Source of the DNA: Polytrichum commune
Lineage: Eukaryota > Streptophyta > Polytrichopsida > Polytrichales > Polytrichaceae
Reading direction: 5' to 3'
DNA: 64,000 nt
Assembly (NCBI GenBank): GCA_950295325.1
Contig: OX485804.1
Span: forward strand, 4,464,001 to 4,528,000
Shown piece by piece: positions 1 through 12,047 of the stretch. The notes under the pieces are model-generated. The model was given only the letters and a program-made list of their open reading frames with translations, was not told the origin of the DNA and made no database searches. The stretch's first letter is position 1; each line of letters opens with the position of its first letter. The position numbers were made by a program, and so were the translations under genes.

Positions 1-1640
1 TATGAAAGATTATTTTAACTTCTGAGCTACGGCTAATGCTCGCATGGCAAGCTCGACCTAATCTCCACTGGACTAAGCTTCAACAGCAATCTCCACAGTA
101 CTCCAAGACGCTTAAGCTCGACGCCGGTGATGCTGCACTTTGAGAGGCAACAAGGAGAGTACACCTGCAGGTAGGCACAAGTATTACACAAACTTACAAA
201 AGCTGACAACAACAACAACAAGAGGCAGGCCAAGGTTTTACCTGCTCCAGCTGCAGGTCCGAAAGCACCGACCTCGCACTCACTATACGAGATGTTTCAC
301 AGAGAAGACTCGGCAGCTCTCTAAGTTAACTCAACTACTTAGAGCTGAGCTACCAACATGCAGCTGCAGATATGCAATGCTGCTGATGATAATAAGGGCA
401 TCCACTGATGATAGGGTGAAAGTATGGAGGATCGAAGTGGATGTTAGTTAAGTAACACTCCAAAGATTCGAATCCAACGGATAAGTCGCATCAAAAACAA
501 CTCGGATGAGGTCACAAACGGCAAGTTCCTACGCAGTCACAACTGATGATGACTGCCAGACTGAACGTGCAAGGTGGCGATCGATGCCTGGATGATGCAA
601 CTGCTAGCCCATTTGTCAAACTGCCGTGCTGTCAGATGATCACGCCGCACATGCTTGCTTGACAAAAACAACAAACGATTGCATAACACAATTGCAAGTG
701 AGTCGTCGCCATAGGCATACAATACAATTTGTTCTGGTGAGATTCCCTTTTTGACCAGATGGAACAATCATCACGACTTACGAAGAAAACGAGTTACCCT
801 CCAGAGATCAGAATGCTCCTTCGTCGCCACTTCCTGCAGAGAAAGGAATTACTGTCAAGTATACCACTAACAATGAGCCTCTACCACAAGCAGCAAATAT
901 CCCATCTAGTTGGAAGTGTTTCCCTAATGACTAATCAGGATTGCAAATCAAGGAGGTGAAACTTCAATTATCTTTTGACCTGAGGAGGGAACAAACACAG
1001 CGATGGAGGTCAGAATTCTTACTGATTTTCCTGCAAATAACTTATGAAATTTGGGGTTTGTGGCAAAATCGTCGGTGGGTCGTGAGTGATTTACGCAGTA
1101 ATATCCTGATCTTGTCCTTTCCCATGTTTAACGGATCTGTCGTCAATGCCGCAGTATTGTGCAGATAGAAGCGTGGGAGCCGAAGCAGAGAGATCTATGG
1201 TTTCTTAGATCTGTTGAGGTCCATGTACTAGTACTGTACAGGTAATTTTCCATCATGTTCGTGCCGGGTAGACCTAGCACCTGTCATGAGGCGTGGGAGC
1301 CAAAGCAGAGAGAGATCCATGGTGAGCGTAGATACCATATGATGGTGTACCACATGGGTACATATGGTGTTCTAAAATGTTCCTTTCCCTTAGATTTCCT
1401 CCCGTCATCAATGTGGCGGTGATGGTGCGGCGGCGTGGGCGCCGCAGCAGTGAGAGATCCATGTATATTGTAGAAAGTTTAGGAAAGATATACCAAAGGG
1501 TTACATGTAGGATAATGCTACATCATGTCTGAGGCAAGTAGAGCTTCCTCCTTGTATGCTGCTACCGTTGATCTTCTTATGACCGACAACTGAGTGGTTT
1601 AGGAAATGTAGCAAATGGCTACATCTGAGGTCTAAGAATA
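1..1640. other. No recognisable gene; imperfect repeat motif near 1170-1462
   Basis: Only short open frames with no family resemblance are seen. A motif of about 32 bases (GCGTGGGAGCC then AGCAGAGAGAGATC and ATGG) recurs at about 1170-1202, 1291-1323 and 1432-1462, so 1140-1462 looks like a decayed tandem repeat with units of 120-140 bp. The first 800 bases are somewhat GC-richer and could be part of a transcribed region, but no exon structure can be supported. Confidence 0.4.
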
Positions 1641-1650
1641 AGGACCAGGG

Positions 1651-2247
1651 CTACACTAAATTGCCTAATTAGTGTGAATTACCATTTGGAGTTACGCATT
1701 GCTATAACATTTTACCGAGAGTATCATGTTTTACCCAAATAACATACGTACACTAAATATGTTACTTAGGGCCACCAATTCTAATTGTCTTGCTCAATAC
1801 TAATTGTAAACCACGGTGTATTGTCACCAACACTAAATCTTAACCCAACATTATTTGTCATTCCTTGTAAATTTCTGGGGGGTTATAGTTTTATGGCGTT
1901 GCAGTTACTGTCACTTACCAAGTGACTTCTCATTCAAATTTCAACCATCCATGACAATATTTCATCACAAGTTGTTGACAAGAGAAGGTAGGGTTTTAGC
2001 CAATGGATGTACTCATCTATCATCCATGACAGTATGTGTACACTTATTCATAAGAAGTGTCATCTAGAAAGTTACCATAGTGACATAAAGTACCCTATGA
2101 CAATAAATATCATATTTAGTGTAGTAAGTATTCACATCAAAGAATATGGTTTAACTTAGTTGGTAAAAAATAATAATGTTAGCAAAAAGTTATAACAACA
2201 CGTAACTCCGAATGGTAACCCACAGTAATTAGACAAGTTAGTTTAGA
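1651..2247. mobile_element. MITE of the ACTACACTAAAT/GAGTTAC family, interrupted by a second MITE
   Basis: The left end (about 1651-1710) and right end (about 2185-2247) are inverted copies: CTAATTAGTG, ACCATTTGGAGTTACGCA and GCTATAAC on the left match the reverse complement of GTTATAACAACACGTAACTC and CAGTAATTAG on the right. Removing the inner element at 1748-2125 leaves about 219 bp, the usual size of this family here. No coding capacity. Confidence 0.7.
1748..2125 (+). mobile_element. Nested MITE, family D (about 378 bp)
   Basis: Ends read TACACTAAATATG on the left and CATATTTAGTGTAGTA on the right, an inverted pair. The interior (TACTAATTGTAAACCA, ATTATTTGTCATTCCTTGTA, CCATGACAATATTTCA) is shared with elements at 53015-53388, 56848-57221 and, more diverged, about 47990-48230 and 62005-62245. 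It sits inside the MITE at 1651-2247, so it is the younger insertion. Confidence 0.7.
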
Positions 2248-2249
2248 TG

Positions 2250-3170
2250 TGTTGCTCTTTGAGGACCAATCTTACCAAGGTGAAGGGGGTCTAGTATAAA
2301 CAAGTCTCCTAATTGGTTAATGGTTCCTTAAACCTAGTTAGGTTTCATTAGACTAATTTTGGGGTCTTTGATGCTAATTTCAAAGTTGAATTAGTTGAAG
2401 CAAATTATTTTGTGTTATGATGTAGTGGATTAAGTTTTCACTTTAGGTAAGATTAGTGGAGGCCAAGCTCAAAGAGCAAGGCATCTACATTGACATTTAG
2501 GTAGCCTTTGCGAATAGGTTGCCTTTTTACCCATGTAAATTACCTCAGATTCATGTGTTGATGTGTTGACATTTGAACATTGTTTATTTTCTTATAGACA
2601 TATATATTTGTATAAGAGTAAGTGGTGCTTTTGTGTATTGAATTATTGGAAATATTGTGGAGTGTCAAAGCAACTCTCAAAGCAACTCACACTATTTAAC
2701 ACTCACATTTTAACACATCCTTGAATTTACATTACATTATCTAATGTGGACTTACTATATGTGACATTATCAAATGTGAACTTGGATATTTTTTCATTCT
2801 AAGAACATGGTGTGTCATAGTTCTCTTTTACACAAGAATAGCACAAGCATGCATGCACATGAGACACCAATGTTGAGAACTTTCCAACTTTGTACATTAC
2901 AAAAAAAAAATACAACTTAATCATAATATTGTGATTGTTATAAGCTCGAACCACCCAACCACAGGGGAGACACAAGATGATCCTCTCTCCTCCCCCGAGC
3001 TCTCTCTTATTCCTCCAAAGGCACTTCTAGTTTTATCCATCTTTATCCATAGTATCTAAAAGATACTTTTAGAAATATCTAGTCTTGCTAAAGTTAGATC
3101 AAAGCCTTCTTATCTATATACATAGATCATTTCACCATTTAATTTTTCTTATCTTTTGGCTCTATCACAA
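2250..3170. other. AT-rich intergenic stretch, nothing recognised
   Basis: No coding pattern, RNA gene or terminal repeat seen. Confidence 0.5.
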
Positions 3171-3179
3171 TCCTCTAAC

Positions 3180-3640
3180 TTTAACTATCTGATTCCAACA
3201 ACTCCATATATTCATCCATTCTTCTAATTGGAATTGTCTAATTCCATCTTCATCCAATCATCCATTCTTCTAGTTGCAACTGTCTAATTCCAACTAGATT
3301 CATTCATTTATTGTTCTAGTTGGAACTACATGATTTCAACTAGATTTATTCATTGAGAGTTGTCTAGCTCCAATGAATGACATCCACCTGTTGGGAGATG
3401 TTTAACTCCAATTCATATCTTCTAATTGGAGTTATCTAACTCCAACACAAAGATCTTGCAAAGGGAGGTGTTTAACTCCCAGTTGGAGTAGTCTAACTCC
3501 AATGCGAAGATCTTCAATTGGGAGTTGTCTAACTCTTGTGTACAATTCTTTCATGGGTTGTCTAGCCCTTGTGCACCATCTCTCTTGGGTTGTTTGACCC
3601 AATTCTCTTTGAAGTCTTCTAACTCCAATCACCATATGCT
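3180..3640. repeat. Degenerate tandem repeat built on TTGGAGTT/AACTCCAA
   Basis: Short units of roughly 25-55 bases repeat the words CTAATTCCAACTAG, GTCTAACTCCAA and GGAGTTGTCTAACTC, with AAGATCTT between them. Because both TTGGAGTT and its complement occur in successive units, the array can fold into many small hairpins. An 84-codon open frame on the minus strand (3432-3686) only reflects the periodicity and is not called as a gene. Confidence 0.6.
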
Positions 3641-3984
3641 CACATGTTAAGTACAACAAAATACAGTTAGTATTTAATTTTTGCATAATCCAACATAATT
3701 TTTTTTAATCCAGGTATATCATAAGGTGCAAGGAGCTTAAAATTTGTACAAAGCTATAGATTATTTACACACATTGCTTGTTTTTTTTTTTACAGTGTTG
3801 GTATAAATTCACACATGCATAAGCTTCGTAAATCGAAAACAACATTCAATTTAGTAAGACAATTTACTTCACCAAAAACCCTCAATTGAAGTACACCCTT
3901 TATGGTTTTTAGTGTCACATGTGTAATAGTATCACATGCGTAATAGTGTCGCTTACCCTATTTGGAGGCGTATGCTAGGTTGAC

Positions 3985-4345
3985 TTATGATCTTCATCGA
4001 GAGTGTCACCTCATGACACTTGGCGTCAAGTCCACTTATTACTATCTCAACAGGCATATGATAAATAGTGTTATGAGATATATGCCTATGTTACACAATG
4101 GTCTACAAGTTGACTAAAGTGTACACAATTGACAGTTGACATTAGTATGCTCAATGAGATCTCCTCGTGCATATAAAACGCATCCCAATGTGCTATGCTA
4201 AATGTCAAAACGTGAATAAATTTTTGTTTAAAAAAAGGTATATATATATTGTCGAATAATATCATATTGGCAAGTAGCAGACGTGACACTTTGAAACCTC
4301 TAGGCATTTATTTGTGAGCCCTTTGCAAATAGTGCATGTGAAACT
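3985..4345. repeat. Dispersed repeat family F, copy 1
   Basis: The segment with TGGTCTACAAGTTGACTAAAGTGTACAC and AGTATGCTCA (about 4100-4160) matches, in inverted orientation, the segment at about 41820-42235. Both copies are flanked by CACTAAAT/ACCATAAA-type MITE ends. No coding sequence. Confidence 0.55.
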
Positions 4346-4604
4346 AAATACCATAAATGATGTAGTCCACCCTAATTTGAGGAGAGGAGAAAATTATCAC
4401 ATACAAATGTACCTCTCATCCATTCAACATCAAAACTTGACCCCTTACAAGTTTGTGATCGATCGATTCCAAATGATTTGAACTTCAGTAATTTGAGATT
4501 TTAAAAAACCAATTCCACTATTAAATCCACTAATCATAATAACATCTGAGATGCATACTATTTTAGGATTCTTTGTCGAATGAGTGAGATGTATATCCAA
4601 ATGC

Positions 4605-4627
4605 TCTCTCTCTCTCTCTCTCTCTCT
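4605..4627. repeat. (TC)n microsatellite
   Basis: About 11 uninterrupted CT units. Confidence 0.9.
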
Positions 4628-4698
4628 TCCCTAATTTGATGGCACTATATTTAAGTACTTACATCAAACTTAGAGAAGAAAGAGAAGTGTAGGCTCCA

Positions 4699-5489
4699 GG
4701 CCCACATTGCATCGGCCTCAATCTCTAAACAATGTGTTTTCTGTCTCCCTAACACTAGCGAATCAGTCAAACATAAAATTTGGGATTGCATTCAAGCTAG
4801 ACGAGCATGAAGATGGGCCACCTTCATTATGCATGAACTTTGTGGGGTTAGGACAGGTAACTACAACAGTTTCAACTGGAAACAAGTTTTGTTCAGAGAA
4901 AGGATTCCCAAGAAATACGGCAAGATGATTAAAGTCTGGCACCTTCTTAGAGGCATTATACTCTGGACCATATGGCTTGAACGCAATGACAAAGTGTTCA
5001 ACCACGAACAATCGCACGTATCTAAGGTCAAACAAAGGATCTGGGACGAACTCATCATCTATGCCAAAGCGGCGTGAAAACGGGTTCTCAAGAACATTAA
5101 GATTAGTCACTTTTCGGCGGCGGCCATGCTCCAAGTCTTCGACAAAACTTGGGGAGCTAGGAGTGTTCTTTGTAGCAGACACAATTTGCATATTGAGTGG
5201 AATTGGAAAAGATGTAGTAGATAAGTGGTTTTTCCTTGCTTTGGAGGTTAGACGGAGGTTTGGGGGTTGTCCTTGGTTGGTGGCTTGGGGGGTGGGGGGG
5301 GGGGGGGTCCTTGGCTTGGTGGGCTGTCCTTGGTGGTGGTCGGGTTTTTAGGTTCTCCTTATGTGGCGGTGTCTCGCGCCCGAGGGGTCCCACCTCTCCT
5401 CAATGAGGACGCGTTTTCTTTGGTTCCTAACTTAATTCATCGGCGCCGATCTTCTTGTCTTTCTGACTTTTAAACAAAAAAAATTAAAT
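4699..5489 (+). mobile_element. 5'-truncated L1-type LINE with target-site duplication
   Basis: An 11-base duplication TGTAGGCTCCA stands at 4688-4698 and 5490-5500, directly outside the insert. The right end has an A-rich tail (TTTTAAACAAAAAAAATTAAAT). The insert carries the reverse-transcriptase-associated zinc-binding region and the following conserved tail of a plant L1-type ORF2. Its 3' untranslated part (TATGTGGCGGTGTCTCGCGC, CGAGGGG, GGACGCGTTTTCTT) is shared with the much shorter insertion at 43421-43610. Target duplication, tail and 5' truncation are the classical marks of target-primed reverse transcription. Confidence 0.85.
4733..5161 (+). pseudogene. C-terminal fragment of a LINE ORF2 (zf-RVT region)
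   Basis: The plus strand reads a CxxC cluster (CVFC), then SVKHKIWDC, the H and C ligands expected of the zf-RVT zinc-binding segment. This is followed by RWATFIMHELCG and then the strongly conserved core WHLLRGIILWTIWLERND with FNHEQ and IWDELIIYAKAA (about 4829-5077). A TGA interrupts the frame just before RWATF (likely a decayed TGG) and another follows AKAA, after which KRVLKNIKISHFSAAAML is still legible. The reverse transcriptase and endonuclease domains are absent. In intact elements the protein would reverse-transcribe its own RNA at the target site; this copy cannot. The 142-codon minus-strand frame over it is a shadow. Confidence 0.8.
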
Positions 5490-5679
5490 TGTAGGCTCCA
5501 ATGCCATTGTTGGAGGAATTGTATATATATCAGTGCCATGAAATCTGCCTATAAATTGCCTACAGTTCCATGTTTTCTGGAATGTGTTTCATGCTCGTCC
5601 TGGTCATTAACTGTGTCCCCTGTAATCCAATCAATGAACAGGGAGAACCGACCATTAGCTACAGATGAACCAGTTATTA

Positions 5680-5885
5680 GATTTGGGAACTAATAACCGG
5701 TTGAGGGTTATTAGTTCAGGAGAATGACCGATCGTGTTACGAGGAATCTATAGAACATACGTAAAATCTATAAAAGAAAAAGCGAAACATGTCAACATGT
5801 AACCAATTCCACTTGGAAACTCTAGGATCTCGATCGGTTATGCCCCAAAAATCTCCCCAGACACTGAATCCGATCCACTCCTGCT
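5680..5885 (-). repeat. Dispersed repeat family N, copy 1 (inverted)
   Basis: Reading the minus strand gives GGGGCATAACCGATCGAGAT, CCTAGAG and ACATGTTGACATG, matching the plus-strand copies at 34136-34240, 39245-39480 and 41185-41370 and a short piece at 50755-50800 and its mirror. Nature unknown: SINE, solo LTR or MITE cannot be separated here. Confidence 0.55.
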
Positions 5886-5964
5886 GTAAAGTCTACCGGT
5901 GTTCTTTAGTAGTCTATGTGCTGTGCGGTGATCTTTAAGGTAGGGTAGACGTGCGGCTTCAGTT

Positions 5965-6905
5965 ACTTATCTTACTCGGACACCTATATTTGAGTGGTAT
6001 GAGGTTAGGTGTGAATCCAAGAATGGACACCGTGAAATAAATATATGTGTTTAGAAGAGATTGGACTACATGCTCAAAATATGGTACGGTAACTATTTTA
6101 AGGGCCACTTCACACATGGGTCAAGTGCCGTGACCTTGTAATGGTGAGGGCCCTTGACTCTCATCCAAAGGCCATACCATGGGTGTTGGGAAAGTTGTTT
6201 TATGTAGCCACGGGCCCTCAAGCATAGTGTGAAGTGAGAATGGACCATGTTGTGGGACCATTGCATATTTTGTTGGTGGAAAAAGAGGGGAAGATTTGGT
6301 TTTATATAATATGTCTCAAACTTTATCAATTTAGGAGAATTACTTGGTGGTGTTTGTGTGTCCTAGAATTTGTCTTGAAATCTGCCTTGCGATCTGTCCT
6401 GAAGTTTGTCCTTTTCGAAGATTTTTTTTTAAAAGTAATGGTCTCCTGGAATTTTTGTCAGACTTCTTGGAGGTGGGCTTGATGAAAATTCCAGGAAACC
6501 ATCAAACCTTATCCATAGTCCGCCATGTAGGACTCCATGTAGACTTTTCATCCATAAAGTCTTCTTTGGGCCTTTAGGCCTTCACCTTCATGTGTGAAAT
6601 GAACTTTCGACCAATGAGAGCTCTTAGATTGCAATGGTCACGGGCCTTTAGTCATGTGTGTGAAGTGGCCCTAAGTTCAATAACCAACATAGTTGGGAGG
6701 ACCCGTTATGACCATTTAACAAGCACGAGCATCTTCACTTTGATAATGAAAGAATAAGATAGTCTTATGAATTCTGAAAATTATGAGGACGATGACTAGG
6801 GCCTCAATGAGGATTTGCTATTCAAGTCTTGCTAATTGCGTGTTTCATTTCCTAGGAGAAGTGGGCTAGTCAGAAAAGTAACCATTTCAAACATCTATCT
6901 TATCA
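5965..6905 (+). repeat. Dispersed repeat family K, split by a MITE
   Basis: The sequence GGACACCTATATTTGAGTGG, then CTACATGCTCA, TTCAATAACC and CATCTTCACTTTGA, recurs at 24975-25320 and in part at 24265-24400 and 43262-43375. The copy here is interrupted by the Harbinger-like MITE at 6102-6671. No coding potential. Confidence 0.55.
6102..6671. mobile_element. Harbinger-like MITE, family B (570 bp), TSD TAA
   Basis: Terminal inverted repeats begin GGGCCACTTCACACATG and GTGACC on the left and match the complement of GGTCACGGGCCTTT and CATGTGTGTGAAGTGGCCC on the right. TAA is duplicated at 6099-6101 and 6672-6674. Three-base TTA/TAA duplications are the hallmark of PIF/Harbinger elements and their Tourist-like MITEs. 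Confidence 0.8.
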
Positions 6906-6909
6906 TACA

Positions 6910-8740
6910 GTATATGGATGGAACTCTCAAGCAAACTACACCATACCAAAAAATGGACCCCCTAAAGAAAAGAAACCCCAAAAAGCAACCAAAAACAAAA
7001 AAAAACATATACAAAGAGTTACACTAAATTGGTGGAATCATCATATATGAGCGTACATCTCATTCATCCAATAGAAAAGCTTTAAATCAAGAAAAAGATT
7101 GAATGACGTATTTTTAGTTGATTGACCCTTAAAGGACAATGCTGCCCCACGGGCTTGGTGTTATTTTGGGAGAATCTTGTTCAAGACTTCTACTCCATTG
7201 CACCAAATGGGGTTTTTAGAATGCCAAATCGAGCACCTTAGCAAGATCTATACTTCTTTAGAATAGAGCCTATGTAAATTAATTGGTTAATCATGCTTAA
7301 AATGAATTTTAAAAGATATATTGGGTGTGGTATCGGGAAAGCATATGTCCTTTGAGGGTTAAACACCATGATTAGCTTCAAAGACCACAAATTGGTCAAA
7401 GTTATTTGAGATGAATCAACCACAATATGTAAGGAATTGAGTTTTTATGTGGATGGATGAGAGGTACACTCATAAGCAATAATATCCTCTCTGTCACTAA
7501 GTTGTCTACAACCCTAGAAATGTCGCATCTACGAAGCAACAACATAACATTACTCATCAACATATACGTAATTTATAGATTGAATAACTAATTTCAATTG
7601 GAGAAATAGTGTAAGGAGTGGAAAATGAGGAATAAAGTATGGAGTAAGGTGGCAACTAAGCATTTATCCAACACATGTGGAAGCGCTCTGCAAGTTATAT
7701 ATGTTATTTAAAAAAAAATCATTATCAGTACATACATTCACTTTGGACCAACAAGAGGTCCGAGATAAGCCTAGAATATTGGGTGATAGTGGAGAGGTAC
7801 CCATTTCCGAAGGAAGTGGTTGGCGGTTCGTGACCTGTTGTGAAATCTTCTCTCTACTTGATGGGAAAAACTAGGTAGGTAGGTAGGAAGCCAAGAGCCT
7901 ACCCACCACAAAGTAGCCAATAAACCCCACCCTCCACCAAAAGGATTCTTGAGCAGGGTAGGGCCAACAGGCTCAAATTCACGTCGGATTACCTAACGTT
8001 GGTTATTTATTTGGACCAACAAGACTAGATTCTTCCCACACAAAGATTAGTTGATCTACAACCTCCAATTCTATCCATAGGCAACATGATTATGATCTAT
8101 AAACGGCTTCAACATGTGGATGTCTCATTACTATCACAACTTGTCATCTGCTCTCATCTCATGGTTAATAATTATGTAATTCATACATTGATGTACTTCA
8201 TTAAGTTATATATTATAAAATACAACATGAGAACTCATAAATAAACCTTTTACATATATCACTATGGTTTACCGTTTGGAGTTACATATTGGTATAATTG
8301 TTATGCTGATGATATCATTTGTTTATACCTAGATTACATAAACATATAATATGCATATCAAGGAACATACTAAAACTTACCTTACAAAAACTAATGCTCT
8401 TCATAAAAAATATATATACATGAACATGTAACTTCAAATGCTCAACCACACAGTAATAGATGTTAAAAGTGGAGTTCTCGAATTTTTGGGAACAGTTGGA
8501 GATGCAAGATAACCCATGATAGAGTATTTGTAACAACTACCAAGGAACTCAACACGAAGGAAAACTTCAAACACAAAGGGAGAAGTGATCCGCTCAAAGA
8601 GATGGATGCTTACTTTGACACTGTCTCCTCCCAATGGAAATCACTTGGTCTTGGTCCCAAGTTAGATAGTTTCAGGATCTACTGCAATGATAGATTCTCA
8701 TTCCGTATTCATAGATTTTACAAACCTTTGCTGCAAGAAA
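6910..8740. other. Intergenic; one solo MITE end near 8262-8310
   Basis: No gene recognised. At about 8262-8310 the words TTTACCGTTTGGAGTTACAT and GGTATAATTG are a lone end of the GAGTTAC MITE family. At about 7955-7985 GGGCCAACAGGCTCAAATTCAC resembles the 3' flank of the LINE at 52684-52710 and may be a scrap of the same element. Confidence 0.4.
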
Positions 8741-8961
8741 ACTATATTGTTTATGGTATTTCATGTCGCTTACCGATTCAGAGTTACGTTGTGCTATACT
8801 GTTTTTGCTAACAATGTAAGCTTTTTCCAAGTCACTTATGTTGTATGATGTCCAAATAACCTATTCAATCTTTGTCGGTATAGAAAAAGGGAATCTGCTA
8901 TAAGAAATAGCATTAGGTAATCTCATATAGTAAGTGACACTATACATCAAAACCGTGTAGT
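8741..8961. mobile_element. MITE, ACTACACTAAAT/GAGTTAC family (about 220 bp)
   Basis: TGTCGCTTACCGATTCAGAG and TTACGTTGTGCTATA on the left pair with the complement of CTATAAGAAATAGCATTAGG and AGTAAGTGACAC on the right. The outer right end ACCGTGTAGT corresponds to the family terminus. Confidence 0.65.
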
Positions 8962-9229
8962 GGTACGACCATGCAATTTTTGTAGGGCCTCTATAGCACA
9001 ATGTATTGGTTATAACAATGTGAATGCACCAACACCAAGGAGGCCCAAAATAATTGAGGGAACTGTAGGATCTAAAATAGGGTCTTCTCATGAGTCCCAC
9101 CAATCTCATTCCCAGATCCGTCTATGCAAAAGCTACTTGGCCCAGTCATTCTAGTATGACAAGCTAGAAAGTCAAAAAAAATTATAGCCCAACACCACCA
9201 AGTTCTTTAGCGTGTATTTCTAAGCCTTA

Positions 9230-9646
9230 GAGCGTCCCCACCAGACAGGGCATAGGGCATGCCAACGCCAAAAATGGGGCATCCCGGGTTCTTAGGTGGC
9301 GGTACCGGCATAAATTGAGCCCCACCAATGTCCGGTCCCCCATAATTTAGAACCGGCCCAGGTATAGTAAAGACCTTCCCCCGCCGTAAATGGTTCATAT
9401 GACGGCCCTCCTCCGGCCCGCCAAGAGATTACTTTAATATCAGATACTCCGATATCCTACTTTATCCCATGTCAGATAATAGGTGTCGTTGTCTTATTGA
9501 TTGCCTCCTAATTATACCGGGGGTATGCCTAGGCTTTGGTGGACTCTGACTCAAGATGAGCTGCCCCGCCCAAGATGGAGGGCTCCCCAAAGGTATAAAA
9601 TATTATATACTCTATTTGGCGTGTACCCGATCTCGTGGGGATGCTC
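9230..9646. mobile_element. Harbinger-like MITE, family H (417 bp), TSD TTA
   Basis: Ends read GAGCGTCCCCACCAG on the left and CTCGTGGGGATGCTC on the right. TTA is duplicated at 9227-9229 and 9647-9649. The whole element is present again, inverted and highly similar, at 20384-20799. It abuts the next MITE through the shared TTA. Confidence 0.85.
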
Positions 9647-9649
9647 TTA

Positions 9650-9995
9650 GAGCATCCTCAGTCGGACGACCCGTTCTCCCGGCAACGGTAACTGCCGGGA
9701 TTAGTGAGCCCGGGGTTCGGGCCAACGGCCTCGCTACCCGTCCCGTTATGGAGCGGGTCCCGTCAAAAGTACTCCCGCTCTCGGCACTTTTTTCGAGTTT
9801 GACGTGAGAATTTGTCCTCCCGCTACTGCTAATTTGAGAACCCTATCTGCTAAACCCGGGATCCACCTGTGTGCCGGGGGCGCTTGCCGGGCGCAGGGCT
9901 GGACCCCCCTCCCGCCTCTTCTGCCCACCCATTCGCAGGGCTCCCTGCAAACGGGGCTGCCGGGAGCGAGTACAGGGAACGGGCTGAGGATGCTC
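9650..9995. mobile_element. Second Harbinger-like MITE (346 bp) sharing the TTA of its neighbour
   Basis: Ends read GAGCATCCTCAGTCGG and GGGCTGAGGATGCTC. TTA stands at 9647-9649 and 9996-9998. The interior is unusually GC-rich for the window (CCCGCCTCTTCTGCCCACCC region) and unrelated to that of the neighbour at 9230-9646, so this is a different family with a related terminus. Open frames in it (9746-10085) are not genes. Confidence 0.8.
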
Positions 9996-9999
9996 TTAG

Positions 10000-11090
10000 C
10001 AAAGTCAAATCTACACCCAAATATCCTCAATTTTGGGATATTATTTCTAAATCATATCAAAACTTGCTTTGAGTTCATTTTTTGAAAGATCATCTTTTAC
10101 ATGTTCCAATCCCTTTTGATTTAGATTGTCATGCAGACATTTAAATGGCTAAACTAGGCATAGTTTTTAATTTATTTAAGAGGGCTTCGTGGTTATCAGT
10201 TCTCCAAGAATCTACCAGACTGCAACAATGTGTTAAATTGCCATTGTCAAGCTAATCTTCTGTATTTTGTGTCCCATGGCCTTGATGGCTCTCTGAATAT
10301 TTTCCATAATAATAATAATGATAATCTATTCTTTGAATGTTTCTCTGAGAGTGTAAGACGTTGCAGGTGTCATCTAAAACAAACATTGACGTTGTAGTGA
10401 AAAGTTTGTCAAAGTAATAAGTTTGTACATGTGTGTGTGCACGTTTACATTAAGCACCCGTCACCCATGTGACTCCATGACACTTCAATTTGTCTAGTGC
10501 GTTGCATAATGTACCATATCCAATAAAATGAACTTACATTTCTAATCTTCTATTTTAATTCTAGTTATTAAGAGAGAAGGGCAATAACCAACACCAAAAG
10601 TGAATTAAGACCAAGAAGATGCACCCACTTGGAAGGGAGGCATAGTTTCTCAATCGTGTCACTACGCCATGTAAATGCAAACCCGAACCTTGCCACCCAT
10701 CATATACCCGACAAGTTGTTAACCTCCCGCTTACTACGGTGCAGATGGTTATTTGAATCAACAAATCAATGTTTGATACAATAGACAACTAACGCACATG
10801 AGCATAACATTACTTAGCTTATGAGTTGTGTTCAATTGTCCTAACTTCATATTTAGTTTGAAGCATTGGGATTCCGACATCCAAAGGCTTTATCCTCAAA
10901 TCTATTGCATGGCCCATGAACACAATTCATCAACTGAGTAATGTTATGAATCACACAACGTCATTGTTTAATCAAGAAAAGTATGTCTCTGTCTCTCTCT
11001 TTCATGGACGATTGGTCATTTTATCGGTTAAGAGCCAACATCATCCTTGAGTTGTAACCAAGTCACACATGTTGAACTCCACCCTAGGTG
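10000..11090. other. Intergenic stretch, nothing recognised
   Basis: No coding, RNA or terminal-repeat signal seen. Confidence 0.45.
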
Positions 11091-11095
11091 ATAGA

Positions 11096-11890
11096 GTAGA
11101 GGCGCCCATAACCGATCACTTAAGACATTTTGCGCCAACTTTGGAGAAGCAAGAGGGGTGCATATTTTTCCCATGTGGGAAGATAAAAATTAGGAGGATT
11201 GTATATTTTTTGGTAATTTTATTCCTTAATTTGGAATTACTGTGAATTTTTGAAGCCAAAAGATGGTTTAAATATATTACCAATGTCTAGAGTCTACCAT
11301 AACCACTCATTTAAACTACTCATTCATGCTCACTTTAGCACTCAAAACGAGGGACATGTGTCATTACACTATTGGGTCTAGCTTAATCGAACTTGAGTCC
11401 CAACCTGATCGAAATTGAGTCTCAGCTTGATCAAAATCGAGTCCCAACCTTATCAGAATCGAGGTACTCTAGACATTGTTGATAGGGTCTTGATCATGAA
11501 CAAGCACCTCTATTATAAATCTAGTCAACACAAGGTCAATTCACTCAGAGGCGCCCACCACCCCCCTCTAATAGGCATCCAAAGTAGAGGCACCCATAAC
11601 CAATCACTTAAGAATTATGCATCAAGTGCAGAGAAGCATAAGGTGGTGCAAAATTTTCTCATGTAGGTAGATAGAAACAAGGAGGATAATATATTTTACA
11701 ATAATTTTATATCTTAAATTGAAATTACTGTGAATATTTGATGCCAAAAGTTGGCCCAAACATATTACCAATATCTAAAGTCTATCATCGCCGCTCATCC
11801 CTCCTCACTTTAGCACTCAAAACCATGACATGTGTCATGGCACTTTTGGTTTTGGCGTAATCAAAATTGAGTCCTAGCTTAATAGAAATT
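11096..11890 (+). repeat. Tandem duplication, two diverged units with 486 bp period
   Basis: AGAGGCGCCCATAACC at 11099 recurs as AGAGGCACCCATAACC near 11585. The similarity continues through ATCACTTAAGA, GGAATTACTGTGAATTTTTG, ATATTACCAATGTCTA and ACTTTAGCACTCAAAAC. Units are clearly diverged by substitutions and indels, so the duplication is old. Confidence 0.65.
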
Positions 11891-12030
11891 ACGGCACCTT
11901 ATAGATTGTCAATAGTGTCATGAACAATATGACTACTATAACATGTTTGAAAGGGATCCTTATGGTGCAAGATGGTCACAATGTACAAGTAGGGAGAGTG
12001 GGAAGCGGTCAATGAGTGCGACCCATGTTG

Positions 12031-12047
12031 GGGGGGGGGGGGGGGGA
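12031..12047. repeat. Poly-G run
   Basis: An uninterrupted G run of about 17 bases, a likely place for length errors. A similar G-rich run lies at about 5286-5307. Confidence 0.9.

Noticed and set aside
4763-5191. 142-codon minus-strand frame
   Set aside because: Antisense shadow of the LINE ORF2 fragment, which has recognisable motifs on the plus strand.
9746-10085. 67-94 codon frames on both strands
   Set aside because: They lie within a GC-rich MITE and have no protein features.
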